Assembly: GCF_019977275.1 (NCBI RefSeq)
Contig: NZ_AP024650.1
Coordinates: 62,001 to 126,000 of the forward strand
DNA from: Arthrobacter sp. StoSoilB19
Lineage (GTDB): Bacteria; Actinomycetota; Actinomycetes; Actinomycetales; Micrococcaceae
Direction: 5' to 3'
Length of the DNA stretch: 64,000 nucleotides
The notes below the pieces were generated by a model. That model had not been told where the DNA came from and made no database searches. It saw nothing but the letters and a program-made list of their open reading frames with translations. Of this stretch, positions 8,683 through 17,549 are shown piece after piece. The translations under genes and the position numbers were made by a program. The stretch's first letter is position 1; the number at the start of each line of letters is the position of its first letter.

Positions 8683-10320
8683 TCAGGCGCCCAAATGACC
8701 GGTGAGCCGGCGGTGGAATCCGGTGCTGCGCTCATCGAGGCCTTCGATCCTCACCGTGGCCCCGTGGTCCGCGTATTTCGTTTCAATGGAGTCGAGGGCG
8801 GCCACCGTCGAGGCGTCCCAGATCTGTGCACGGCTGAGGTCGATGGACACCAGGCCCGGATCGTCCGCGTAGGCGAAGTGTTCCACCAGGTCGTTGCTGC
8901 TCCCGAAAAACAGCGGGCCCACCACCTGGTAGCGGACACTCTCCCCGTCGCCGGCCAGGGTCCTCTCAACAGTGATCACATGCGCCACCCGGCGGGCGAA
9001 CAGGACCATGGCCAGGATGACGCCGACGAGGACGCCGTAGGCCAGGTTCCCCGTCAGGACCACGACGGCGACAGTAACAGCCATGACCAGTGTCTCCGGT
9101 ATGGGCATCCGCTTCAGGGTGGACGGTTTGACGCTGTGCCAGTCCACCGTGGTGACGGCAACCACCATCATGACCGCGGCGAGGGCCACCATGGGAATCT
9201 GCCCCATGATCGAGCTGAGCCCGGTCACCAGGGCCAGCAGGAACAGTCCGGCCACGAACGTCGAAATGCGGGTGCGGGCCTGGCCGGTCTTCACATTGAG
9301 GACGGTCTGCCCGATCATGGCGCAGCCGGCAATGCCGCCGTAGAAACCGGCGAGGATGTTCGATACGCCCAGCCCCCAGGACTCGCGTCCCTTATGGGAC
9401 GGGGTGCCGGTGATGTCATCGACGAGTTTCGCTGTGAGGAGGGTTTCCATGAGGCCGACGAACGCCACGCTCAGTGCCGTGGGCAGGACCAGCTGGAAGG
9501 TGGCAAGGTCAAGCGGGAAAAGGAACGGGGTGATCCCCGGCAGCTTGCCCGTAAGGGGACCTTCGTCCGCGACGCTTGGAACGGCCACGCCGGCGATGAT
9601 GACGATTGCCGTGACGGCCACGATGGCAACCAGCGGCGACGGAACCACCTTGGTGAAGCGCGGAAGGACGAAAATGATCGCGAACGTCAGGGCGAACAGG
9701 ACGTAGGCGGGCCAGGGGACATTGAGGACATGGGGCACCTGCGCCATGAAGATCAGCACGCCCAGGGCGTTGACGAATCCGATCATCACCGATCTGGGGA
9801 TGAAGCGCATCAGCCGGGCAAGGCCGGCCAGGCCAAAGACCACCTGGATCACGCCGGCGAGCAGCACGGCGGGCAGGACGTACTGGACACCGTGCTGGTG
9901 CACCAGCGGGGCGATCACCAGGGCGACGGAACCGGCTGCGGCGGTAACGACGCCGGGCCGGCCGCCAAGGACCGACATCGCCAGGGCCAGCACGATGGAG
10001 GCGACCAGGCTCACCATGGGATCCACCCCGGCCACGATCGAGAAGGATATGACCTCGGGGACCAGGGCCAGGGTGGTGACTATGCCGGCCAGGACCTCGC
10101 GGGAGAGCTGCCGCGGGGAGCGCACGGCGGTCAGGACAGTGGTCGGTTGCCGGACGGGGCGGGGGCGGGCGGTGACGGCCAAGAAGCGGCTCCAGGGGAC
10201 ATGGCTCTCCTGGGAGAGCGGGTGTGCAACGTTTCTGCGCGCCACGGTGCGCACGGGTCCAGCCCGGCCATGGAAGACAATGGGGTGGGAAGGGAATGCG
10301 CCGGTGGCTTTCGGCTGCAT
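8683..10320 (-). CDS. SulP-family (SLC26) anion transporter with C-terminal STAS domain
   Basis: A sulfate/bicarbonate-type anion transporter of about 545 residues. It opens with the SulP signature LAGIVTTLALVPEVISFSIV, has about 10-12 hydrophobic segments, and ends in a cytoplasmic STAS domain (VSIDLSRAQIWDASTVAALD). The frame is open to 10596, but that would overlap the divergent mptB gene. ATG 10320 is the farthest upstream likely start. Conserved sequence begins about 60 residues later, so a start nearer 10150-10200 (GTG or TTG) is possible. The transported anion is not predictable. Confidence 0.88.
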   Translation of the reverse strand: MQPKATGAFPSHPIVFHGRAGPVRTVARRNVAHPLSQESHVPWSRFLAVTARPRPVRQPTTVLTAVRSPRQLSREVLAGIVTTLALVPEVISFSIVAGVDPMVSLVASIVLALAMSVLGGRPGVVTAAAGSVALVIAPLVHQHGVQYVLPAVLLAGVIQVVFGLAGLARLMRFIPRSVMIGFVNALGVLIFMAQVPHVLNVPWPAYVLFALTFAIIFVLPRFTKVVPSPLVAIVAVTAIVIIAGVAVPSVADEGPLTGKLPGITPFLFPLDLATFQLVLPTALSVAFVGLMETLLTAKLVDDITGTPSHKGRESWGLGVSNILAGFYGGIAGCAMIGQTVLNVKTGQARTRISTFVAGLFLLALVTGLSSIMGQIPMVALAAVMMVVAVTTVDWHSVKPSTLKRMPIPETLVMAVTVAVVVLTGNLAYGVLVGVILAMVLFARRVAHVITVERTLAGDGESVRYQVVGPLFFGSSNDLVEHFAYADDPGLVSIDLSRAQIWDASTVAALDSIETKYADHGATVRIEGLDERSTGFHRRLTGHLGA

Positions 10321-10519
10321 AGGCAACACTACCCGCCAGGGTTTATGGAGGGGCAGCCAACCGCGATACGCAGTTCCGCAGCCGTTGCCAAACTGTGGCG
10401 CTTCCGCCCGGCCCGGCCCCGGGCGGAAGTAAGCTCGGCTGATAAAATGGCCGGGTTGCAGGGCGGCCATTTGAAGCTGGGGCGAGCAGTGCCGTAACAA
10501 GTCAGGGGACCACACAAAC

Positions 10520-12139
10520 ATGACGGCAGGCGGGTCACACCTCAGGATGTCGGAGAGCCGGCCGGGCACACCGGCCGGGGTTTCCGTGCCCGCCAAAGGC
10601 CGTGCCTACCTGGCAACCCTCGAAGGTTTTGTCGGCGCCCTCATGATGTTCGTCGGTTCCATCGGAACGGGCTGGATCGCCAACGGGTCGCCCATGATCC
10701 GGCAACCGGTGGTGATCGCACTCCGTACCGAAGGCTGGGGCGTGGCGGTATCCACCGTGCTGCTTACGGCCGGTGCCATGCTCCTGATGCGCTCCTGGCT
10801 TCGCCTGGGCCAGAGGCTGGGGGACTGGGGACAATCCTCCCTGCGGTCCGTGGTGGTGGCCATATCCGCCTGGTCCCTGCCGCTCTTGTTCTGCGTTCCG
10901 GTCTTCTCCAGGGACGTCTACGCCTATACGGGGCAGGGCCGCCTGGTCCAGGAAGGCCAGAACCCGTATGAGGTGGGCATTTCCACCCTCAACAACTGGT
11001 TCTCCCTGGGGGCCGACCCCGCCTGGGCGGAAAACCGGACCCCGTACGGGCCGTACTTCCTGTGGCTGGCGCGCGCGGTGGTGGGACTGACAGGAGCCCA
11101 GCCTGACGCGTCCGTCCTGCTGTTCCGCCTCCTGGCCGGCGTCGGCGTGCTGCTCTGCGTCATCTACGTGCCCAGGCTCGCCGAACTGCACGGGATCAAC
11201 GGTGCCCGCGCGCTCTGGATCTCCGTGGCCAACCCGTTGTTCCTCATCAGCTTCATCGCCAGTGCCCACAATGACGCCCTGATGGTGGGGCTCGCCGTGG
11301 CCGGTGTCTACCTGGCCGCCACCCGCCGCTACCTCCTGGGCGTCCTCCTGGTCACCGCCTCCATCGGCATCAAGCCCATCACCGTCCTGCTGCTGCCGTT
11401 CATCGGTGTGATGTGGGCGGGGCCCGCTGCCTCCTGGCCGCGAAAATTCCTGATGTGGGGTGCCACGGCGGGCATCAGCTTCGGCGTGCTGGCCCTGAGC
11501 GGCATCCCCTACAACCTCGGCATCGGCTGGACGTGGGCCATTATGGACCCCACCCCCGGCTACACGGGCTACTCGCCGTCGGGCTTCCTGGGCCAGCAGG
11601 TGGAGATGCTGGCCAACGCCCTGGGACTGCCCGGCGGAACGCTGGCCACCTGGCTGCGGACCGCCATGAAGTGGGCGGCGATCGCACTGGTCCTGCTGCT
11701 GATGTTCCGCGGCGACTACTCGCGGGCGGTGCGGCGGATGGCCCTGGCGTTCACCGCCGTCGTGATGCTCTCGCCCATCATCCAGCCCTGGTACATCCTG
11801 TGGTTCCTGCCGTTCCTGGCGGTCACGGGAATCCGGGACGACTGGCAGATCCGCTCGCTGTACGTGGGCGTGACGTTCTTTGTGGTATTCGGCGCCCAGG
11901 ACCAGCTTTCGGTCTGGTCCTTCGTGGAACTGCCCATCGACGCCTCGTCCCTGGCCTTCTTTACGGCCCTGGCCTTCACCTTCTACCTGCTGGTCCTGGA
12001 CGTCCATACCCGCAAGCTGCTCATCGAGGGCAAGCCGCTGGACGTTGCCCGGCGGGCCTGGCGGTGGGTGGCGGAGCGCCGGGCCGCGCGCCAGGCTGAG
12101 GCCCGTGACGCCGTCGACCGGTCGTCCGGGGGCAGCTAG
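10520..12139 (+). CDS. mptB: MptB-like alpha-(1->6)-mannosyltransferase (GT-C fold)
   Basis: A 539-residue polytopic membrane protein with about 12-13 hydrophobic segments. The first external loop carries FSRDVYAYTGQGRLV, the conserved acidic loop of MptA/MptB mannosyltransferases. Further family marks are NPYEVG, TPYGPYFLWLA, ISFIASAHNDALMVGLA and SIGIKPITVLLLPF. In mycobacteria and corynebacteria these enzymes use polyprenyl-phosphate mannose to extend the alpha-1,6 mannan backbone of lipomannan. A second in-frame ATG at 10547 is possible. Its stop overlaps the convergent GT87 gene in a shared CTAG (12136-12139). Confidence 0.85.
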   Translation: MTAGGSHLRMSESRPGTPAGVSVPAKGRAYLATLEGFVGALMMFVGSIGTGWIANGSPMIRQPVVIALRTEGWGVAVSTVLLTAGAMLLMRSWLRLGQRLGDWGQSSLRSVVVAISAWSLPLLFCVPVFSRDVYAYTGQGRLVQEGQNPYEVGISTLNNWFSLGADPAWAENRTPYGPYFLWLARAVVGLTGAQPDASVLLFRLLAGVGVLLCVIYVPRLAELHGINGARALWISVANPLFLISFIASAHNDALMVGLAVAGVYLAATRRYLLGVLLVTASIGIKPITVLLLPFIGVMWAGPAASWPRKFLMWGATAGISFGVLALSGIPYNLGIGWTWAIMDPTPGYTGYSPSGFLGQQVEMLANALGLPGGTLATWLRTAMKWAAIALVLLLMFRGDYSRAVRRMALAFTAVVMLSPIIQPWYILWFLPFLAVTGIRDDWQIRSLYVGVTFFVVFGAQDQLSVWSFVELPIDASSLAFFTALAFTFYLLVLDVHTRKLLIEGKPLDVARRAWRWVAERRAARQAEARDAVDRSSGGS

Positions 12140-13419
12140 GCTCCGGCCGGCACCTGGGCTGACGTTTTCCGGCCCAACTCCGCGGTGCGCTTCACCGACC
12201 ACCACAGCAGGACCACCAGGAGCACGTTGCGGGTGGTCAGGATGGCTGCCATGACGGGGTGCGCATGGATGAGCGGGGTGTAGAACAGCGGGTAGATCAC
12301 GAACGTTGTCATGGCAATGCCCATCATCAGGGCGGCCGGGACCTTCCAGCGCTCCCAGTCATGCGCCAGGCCGGCGATGATCACCGGTGCCAGCCAGATG
12401 ATGAACTGCGGCGAGCCCACCTTGTTGAACACGATGAAGGCGGTAACCATCATGAGCGCGCCTTCGAGGAACAGTTCCTCGCGTTCGGCGCCGCGCCGCA
12501 GGGCGCGGACCAGAAGGATGGCCGCGGTGACGGCCGCAAGGACCAGCAGCGGCTGCATCAGGAATGCGGCGGTGCCGGCACCGGGGCCGTAGACCTCGGT
12601 GGAATTGATGGCGGTGTTGTCGGCCATCCGTGAACCGGCGATGTGGAAAACGCTCAGCCACACCCAGGGCGTGGAGAAGGTGGCCTCAAGCTGCATTCCG
12701 CGCTCGCCCTGGTTCAGGAGGAAGTCCATGATGTGCGGCAGCCCGCCGGTCAGCCACGTGCCCAGGCCCACCACCGCGGTGACGGCGGCGCCGGCGAGGA
12801 CCACCTGGATCCGCTTGTGGCTGGCGATGACGATCGGGACCAGGACGGCTGCGGGCCAGACCTTGATCCAGGTGGCGATGCTGAGCAGGACGCCGGCCAC
12901 GACGGGCCGTTCAGCGGCATAGAGCAGGGCGATCAGCACGATCGGCGCTGTGATGCCCTCCACCCTGGCGAAGCTCAGGTAGCCCATGAACACCGTGAAG
13001 AACAACCACCACCAGGCGGGGGCAATGCCCGTGACCTTCCGCGGGCCACGGGTGAGGTAGACCAGGCCGACGGCGTTGAGCGCCGTGATGATCAGGAACC
13101 ACACCAGCAGGTAGAGGCCTGGCCCGGCGGTGTTGGCCAGGAAGATGGGGATCTGCGCCAGCACCGGGTAGACCCAGGGGCTGATCTTCCCGGTCAGGTC
13201 CGCCGGGTTGTAGCCGTCCAGGGCCCACTGCCGGTACTGCTCGGTGTCGCTGAATGTATCGCCGTTCAGGAAAAAGGATGCCATCCAGCCCAGGAAGTAC
13301 AGATGGACGACGGCGAAGCCCCACCAGACGCTGGATGGGCGGGCGAACCAGTCCACCACTTTTGCCGGGAGCAGTCTGGTGCGGACGGTCACCAGGCGGT
13401 CAAAGAACCTCGTGGAAAT
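12136..13419 (-). CDS. GT87-like membrane glycosyltransferase, paralogue 1 (probable ATT start)
   Basis: A polytopic protein of about 427 residues with a GT-C/GT87 (PimE-like) layout: N-terminal segment FAVVHLYFLGWMASFF, acidic first loop GDTFSDTEQYRQWALDGYNP, then SPWVYPVLAQIPIF. The only conventional start is GTG 13392, which lacks a well-spaced ribosome site. An ATT at 13419 lies 1 base after the upstream gene's stop and 7 bases after AAGGAG. The 9 residues gained (STRFFDRL and onward) align with the matching extension of the upstream paralogue, so I extend to ATT. It probably adds mannose from a lipid-linked donor. Confidence 0.85.
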   Translation of the reverse strand: MSTRFFDRLVTVRTRLLPAKVVDWFARPSSVWWGFAVVHLYFLGWMASFFLNGDTFSDTEQYRQWALDGYNPADLTGKISPWVYPVLAQIPIFLANTAGPGLYLLVWFLIITALNAVGLVYLTRGPRKVTGIAPAWWWLFFTVFMGYLSFARVEGITAPIVLIALLYAAERPVVAGVLLSIATWIKVWPAAVLVPIVIASHKRIQVVLAGAAVTAVVGLGTWLTGGLPHIMDFLLNQGERGMQLEATFSTPWVWLSVFHIAGSRMADNTAINSTEVYGPGAGTAAFLMQPLLVLAAVTAAILLVRALRRGAEREELFLEGALMMVTAFIVFNKVGSPQFIIWLAPVIIAGLAHDWERWKVPAALMMGIAMTTFVIYPLFYTPLIHAHPVMAAILTTRNVLLVVLLWWSVKRTAELGRKTSAQVPAGA

Positions 13420-13420
13420 G

Positions 13421-14737
13421 TCAGGTCTCCTTGAGCGCGGGGGCGGGGGCTGCGGTCTTCTTGCCCAGCGTGTAGAGGCGCCGGACGCTCCACAGGAACA
13501 GGACCACCAGCAGGACGTTGCGGATTGTCAGTACCAGGGCCATCCAGGGGTTGTTGTGGCTCAGGGCGTCGTAGAAGAGCGGGTAGATGAAGTAGGTTGC
13601 CACGGCGATGGCGATCAGCATTGCCGCCGGAACCCGCCATTCACGCCAGCTGTGCGCCAGGCCCACCGCGACGGCGGGGCCGAGCCACACCATGAACTGC
13701 GGCGAACCCACCTTGTTGAAAACCACGAACGCGGTGGCCAGGGTCAGGGCCCCGGCCAGGAGCAGCTCGGTGCGGTCCACGCCGCCGGCCACCTTGTGCT
13801 GCTTTCCGTTGTGGAGCGCCCAGAAGGTCAGCCCGGCCACCAGGAGTGCCGCCAGCACCAGGAGGGGCTGCATCAGCACGGACATGGTGGCGGTGCCCGG
13901 GCCGTCCACCTGCATGGAGTTGATGTCCGTGTTCATGTACATGCGCGAGCCGCCGATGTTCAGGACGGAGAGCCAAAGCCAGGGGGTGGTGAAGGTGGCC
14001 TCGAGCTGCATGCCGCGGTCGCCCTGCTGGGTAAGGAAGTTCAGGAGCTTGGGGACGCTGCCCAGGGCTGCTGCCAGCGCCACCACGCCCGCCGTCGTCG
14101 CGATTCCCGCCAGCACCACCAGCAGGCGGTTCTTTACGACGGCGAAAAGGGCCAGCATGATGGCCGCCGGCCAGACCTTCACCCAGGTGCCGACGGCCAG
14201 CAGGACCGAGGCGACGAACGGGCGCTGGACGCCGTAGGCCAGGGCCACAAGGACCAGCGGGGCGGTGAGGCCGTCCACACGGGCGAAGCCCAGCCAGCCC
14301 ATCAGGAAGGTGAAGGCCAGCCACCACCAGCCGGCGGGGATGGCGCTGGTGTTGCGGCCCCGCCCGGTGAGCTTGAGCAGGGCCCAGGCGTTCAGGAGCG
14401 TGGTCATGAGGACCCAGATGAAGAAAAACGGTCCCGGTCCGGCCAGGCCTGCGATGGCCATGGGGATGAGCGCCAGGATGGGGTACACCCACGGGCTGGG
14501 GCCGCCCCGGAGGTTCGCGTCGTTGAATCCCGCCATGGCCCAGTCACGGTAGATGAAGGTGTCGCTGAACGCCTCGCCGCGAAGGGAGAGGGAAGCGGCG
14601 AAGACCAGGAAGACAAGGTGCACCACGATGAATCCCGCCAGCAGGCCGCCCCCGGTGTTCAACCGGCTCCGCACCGGGGTGGGGAGGATGACGTTGCGGA
14701 TCCTGGTGAGATGGCCGAAGAGAGCGTCGGTGGAAAT
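13421..14737 (-). CDS. GT87-like membrane glycosyltransferase, paralogue 2 (probable ATT start)
   Basis: A close paralogue of the downstream gene, about 438 residues with about 10 hydrophobic segments (FIVVHLVFLVFAASL, GEAFSDTFIYRDWAMAGFND, SPWVYPILALIPMAI, GSPQFMVWLGP). GTG 14674 is the first usual start. An in-frame ATT at 14737 sits 6 bases after AAGGA and adds STDALFGHLTRIRNVILPTP, which matches the extension of paralogue 1 (LVTVRTRLLP). An in-frame stop lies five codons upstream of the ATT, so no other start is available. Expected to act in cell-envelope glycan assembly with mptB. Confidence 0.86.
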   Translation of the reverse strand: MSTDALFGHLTRIRNVILPTPVRSRLNTGGGLLAGFIVVHLVFLVFAASLSLRGEAFSDTFIYRDWAMAGFNDANLRGGPSPWVYPILALIPMAIAGLAGPGPFFFIWVLMTTLLNAWALLKLTGRGRNTSAIPAGWWWLAFTFLMGWLGFARVDGLTAPLVLVALAYGVQRPFVASVLLAVGTWVKVWPAAIMLALFAVVKNRLLVVLAGIATTAGVVALAAALGSVPKLLNFLTQQGDRGMQLEATFTTPWLWLSVLNIGGSRMYMNTDINSMQVDGPGTATMSVLMQPLLVLAALLVAGLTFWALHNGKQHKVAGGVDRTELLLAGALTLATAFVVFNKVGSPQFMVWLGPAVAVGLAHSWREWRVPAAMLIAIAVATYFIYPLFYDALSHNNPWMALVLTIRNVLLVVLFLWSVRRLYTLGKKTAAPAPALKET

Positions 14738-15073
14738 GGCGGATCCTTGTCAGGTCGTGGCACACGTGTGGTGTCGTGCTGGTGGCTTGGTTCTGCCGCA
14801 GGGCTGGGTCAGGGGCAGCGGAGCCGTTCGGAAACAGCTTCCACTCCTGTCCAACTCTAATTCACGGTGCTTTAGCGCCCGTAATTGCTGAGGCAGGCTC
14901 GAGCCGTCACGCCTTGACCTGCGGCGACTTATTACTTGATTTTTCAAGTTGCTGGTGATCCATCCCTCGGGCATTATGAGCTGGGCACAAAGGTTCCCAA
15001 ACTTCGCCTGCAGCCTTGGGGAGCGCAGGTGTTGGATATCACCCCCTACCCCCAACACACAAAGGCTAGACCC
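14738..15073. other. Intergenic region, 336 bases
   Basis: No gene is visible. It must hold the divergent promoters of the GT87 pair and the small protein gene. For the small gene, TTGCTG and CATTAT with a 17-base spacer (about 14951-14979) form a plausible promoter. The DNA is less GC-rich here than in the neighbouring genes. Confidence 0.4.
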
Positions 15074-15277
15074 ATGAACTTCCCGCTGACCCTCACCGTG
15101 TCCGACCGCCAGAGCATGGACCGCGAGCTCGACGCCGCCGTCGCTGCCGCCAAGGCCCACGCCCTGGACGGCAAGAGCCACGGCATCCTCGTTACCCGGC
15201 ACGGCGCGAACAAGTTCACCGTTGCCCTCAGCGACGCGGTTCCCTTCGGCCTTACCCGCGAACACCAGGCCTGGTAG
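15074..15277 (+). CDS. Small conserved actinobacterial protein (67 residues)
   Basis: A 67-residue soluble protein beginning MNFPLTLTV and ending FGLTREHQAW. It has an alanine-rich helix (ELDAAVAAAKAHAL) followed by the strand-like segment GILVTRHGANKFTVALS. I recall similar short proteins in Arthrobacter-type genomes, but no function is known to me. The frame is open to 14936, but the ATG at 15074 starts the conserved-looking part. A hairpin follows the stop. Its position as a single gene between divergent and convergent neighbours gives no functional clue. Confidence 0.7.
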   Translation: MNFPLTLTVSDRQSMDRELDAAVAAAKAHALDGKSHGILVTRHGANKFTVALSDAVPFGLTREHQAW

Positions 15278-15287
15278 GTCCTGGCCT

Positions 15288-15321
15288 GGCGTTGGCGCCA
15301 CAGGATCTTGACGCCAACGCC
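15288..15321. terminator. Terminator hairpin after the small protein gene
   Basis: GGCGTTGGCG (15288-15297) pairs perfectly with CGCCAACGCC (15312-15321), giving a 10-bp stem and a 14-base loop. It lies 10 bases past the stop of the small gene and before the convergent terC-like gene. Confidence 0.65.
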
Positions 15322-15364
15322 TGGTGCCGGCCGGGCTGTCCTTTACTGCTGACGCTCGGATTTT

Positions 15365-16423
15365 TTACCTGACGGACTCTTCGGCCGCCGGCGGCACCTT
15401 CCCGCGGGAGGGTGCCCGCCGGCTGCGCCACAGCGGCTCCAGGGCGTCGAGCTCCTCCGGGGTGGCGTTCCGGAAGGGCGGGTCCGCGGGGATGTGCGGT
15501 TCCTGCCGGCCCGTGCGCCGGGTGGCGATGAGGCTCGCGCCGACGGAAATGCCCAAAATGGCGGTGATGACGGCGAGGGAGACCGGCGTCGGAATGTAGT
15601 AGACGTCGATCTTGAGCGCCATCTTGATGCCCACCCAGATCAGCACCAGGGCCAGGCCGGTCTTCAGGTATACGAAGCGGTGGATGAGGTCCGCCAGCAG
15701 GAAGTACATGGCGCGCAGGCCGAGGATCGCGAACGCGTTGGCCGTGAACACCAGGAAGACCTCGTCCGTGACCGCGAAGATGGCCGGGATGGAGTCGACG
15801 GCGAAGATGATGTCCGTGACTTCAACCAGCACCAGGACCGCCAGCAGGGGAGTGGCGAGCAGTGCACCGCCCTTCCGGATGAGGAAGCGCTGGCCATGGA
15901 AGGCGTCCGTCATGGGCACGTGCCGGCGGAACAGCTTCAATGCCCGCGACTTCCCGGGGTCGATGTGCTCGTCACGCTGCCTGAGCATCCGGTAGCCGGT
16001 GAAGAGCAGGAATGCCGCGAACAGGTAGAGGACCCACCCGGCGCTGGCGATGATCGCCGAGCCCGCGGCGATGAACAGGCCGCGAAACACCAGCGCCCCC
16101 AGGACACCGAAGAAGAGCACGCGGTGCTGGTACTCGCGGGGAACGGCGAAGAACGTAAAGATGATTGCCCAGACAAAGACGTTGTCCACGGCGAGTGACT
16201 TTTCGATGAGGTATCCGGCGAAGTACTGCTGGCCGAACTCCGCGCCGTACAGGAACCACACCAGTGCGCCGAATGCAACGCCGAACAGCACCCAGATCCC
16301 GGACCAGGCTGCGGCCTCGCGGACGCTGATGACATGGGCGTGGCGGTGGGCCACGAGGTCGACGACAAGCATGAGGAGGATGAATCCGATGACGGCGAAC
16401 CACATCCAGAGGGGAACGTTCAT
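15365..16423 (-). CDS. TerC-family integral membrane protein (probable Mn2+ exporter)
   Basis: A TerC-family protein of about 352 residues with 8-9 hydrophobic segments. The family signature appears twice as acidic membrane segments, EKSLAVDNVFVWAIIFTFF and EVTDIIFAVDSIPAIFAVT. I chose ATG 16423 (MNVPLW), preceded by GCAGGTG; the frame runs to 16450. TerC/Alx-type proteins are linked to manganese homeostasis and to metalation of exported proteins. A manganese-type riboswitch in the leader supports a manganese role here. A hydrophilic, basic tail ends the protein. Confidence 0.92.
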   Translation of the reverse strand: MNVPLWMWFAVIGFILLMLVVDLVAHRHAHVISVREAAAWSGIWVLFGVAFGALVWFLYGAEFGQQYFAGYLIEKSLAVDNVFVWAIIFTFFAVPREYQHRVLFFGVLGALVFRGLFIAAGSAIIASAGWVLYLFAAFLLFTGYRMLRQRDEHIDPGKSRALKLFRRHVPMTDAFHGQRFLIRKGGALLATPLLAVLVLVEVTDIIFAVDSIPAIFAVTDEVFLVFTANAFAILGLRAMYFLLADLIHRFVYLKTGLALVLIWVGIKMALKIDVYYIPTPVSLAVITAILGISVGASLIATRRTGRQEPHIPADPPFRNATPEELDALEPLWRSRRAPSRGKVPPAAEESVR

Positions 16424-16456
16424 GGGGCACCTGCTTCCAGTCAGTGACAACCAACT

Positions 16457-16550
16457 GGAGGTCTCTCCCGGCCGTCATGCGGCCCGCCCACCGGAAGGCT
16501 CAGGGGCCTCCGTACTGACGATGGACTGTGAAGCGGGGATACTCCCCTCC
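16457..16550 (-). ncRNA. yybP-ykoY manganese riboswitch in the terC leader
   Basis: Reading the minus strand, the 5' end GGAGGGGAGUA (from 16550) matches the conserved yybP-ykoY opening. It is followed by CAUCGUCAGUACGG, then CUUCCGGUGGGC, and closes with GGGAGAGACCUCC ending at 16457. The terminal GGAGG and CCUCC form P1. These are the conserved loops that dock to form the Mn2+ site in this riboswitch class. It lies 34 bases upstream of the terC-like start. Expected behaviour is induction by manganese. Confidence 0.85.
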
Positions 16551-16627
16551 GTATGAATAATTTACAGAATCCTGGAGACGTTGGGTAGGTATGGAGAACA
16601 CCAAACCTGGACCGGAAGGCGGATTCG

Positions 16628-17500
16628 ATGGATACGAAACCCAAGGTGGCTGTGCTGGGGACGGGAATCATGGGAGCGGCCATGGCGCGCAACCTCCTGC
16701 GCGCCGGCCATGAGGTCTCGGTGTGGAACCGGGACGCGGCCAAAGCGGAACGGCTGGCCGCGGACGGTGCCCGGCATGCCGCTGCCCCCGCCGAAGCTGT
16801 CGAGGCAGCCGACGTGGTCCTGACCATGCTCCACGACGTTGCCGCGGTGGAGCAGGTCATCCGGAGTGCCGCACCCGGCGTCCGGCCGGGCACAACGTGG
16901 GTCCAGTCCACAACGGTTGGGGTGCAGGACGCGGCCGCTTTGGCCGCCCTGGCCGGCGAACTTGGCCTGGACCTGGTGGAGGCGCCCGTTTCCGGAACGC
17001 GCGCCCCCGCAGAAGCCGGCCAGCTTCTGGTCCTCGCCGCCGCTCCCGAAGCAGTGCGCCAACGCGTGGGGCCGGTCCTCGATGCCATTGGCGCCCGCAC
17101 CATCTGGACAGGCGACGACCCGTCCAAGGGTTCCGCGGCCCGCCTCAAGCTGGTGGTCAACAGCTGGGTCATCGCGGCGTCCAACGCCGCCGGCGAAGTG
17201 GTTGCCCTTGCCCAGGCGCTGGGCGTCGATCCGCAGCAGTTCCTCGACGTGCTCGACGGCGGCCCGCTTGACCTGCCCTATCTCCGCCTGAAGATGGACC
17301 TCATCCTCAACGACCAGCTGGAGCCTGCCTCCTTCGCCGTGGACACCGCGCGCAAGGATGCCCACCTCATTGTGGATGCCGCCGTCGAGCATGGCCTGAC
17401 CCTTGACGGCGCCGTTGCCTCCACAGCCCGGCTGGACCGGGTGGCCGGCCAGGGCCGCGGCAGGCAGGATATGGCAGCGGCCTACTACGCCAGCCGGTAG
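16628..17500 (+). CDS. Beta-hydroxyacid dehydrogenase (3-hydroxyisobutyrate dehydrogenase/GarR family)
   Basis: A 290-residue NAD(P)-dependent beta-hydroxyacid dehydrogenase. The Rossmann motif GTGIMGAAMARNLL is at the N-terminus, the substrate motif EAPVSGTRAPAEAGQL is near residue 120, and the catalytic lysine is in AARLKLVVNSW (near residue 175). Family members include 3-hydroxyisobutyrate, tartronate semialdehyde and succinic semialdehyde reductases. No catabolic partner is adjacent, so the substrate is open. It starts at ATG 16628 and is divergent from the terC-like gene. Confidence 0.88.
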   Translation: MDTKPKVAVLGTGIMGAAMARNLLRAGHEVSVWNRDAAKAERLAADGARHAAAPAEAVEAADVVLTMLHDVAAVEQVIRSAAPGVRPGTTWVQSTTVGVQDAAALAALAGELGLDLVEAPVSGTRAPAEAGQLLVLAAAPEAVRQRVGPVLDAIGARTIWTGDDPSKGSAARLKLVVNSWVIAASNAAGEVVALAQALGVDPQQFLDVLDGGPLDLPYLRLKMDLILNDQLEPASFAVDTARKDAHLIVDAAVEHGLTLDGAVASTARLDRVAGQGRGRQDMAAAYYASR

Positions 17501-17549
17501 CAGGACCCCGCTCATCCTGGCGCGGACCGTTCGGGATAGCGCTTGCCCA

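Noticed and set aside
8632..10497. Long plus-strand open frame of 621 codons opposite the SulP gene
   Set aside because: It is rich in His, Gln, Asp and Gly with no hydrophobic pattern, as expected for the antisense of a membrane protein gene in high-GC DNA. The SulP frame has clear family motifs.
10535..12205. Minus-strand open frame of 556 codons opposite mptB
   Set aside because: Composition is typical of an antisense shadow and it covers the whole of a well-supported gene.
13244..14860. Plus-strand open frame of 538 codons opposite the GT87 genes
   Set aside because: Antisense shadow; the opposite strand has two paralogous membrane proteins with shared motifs.
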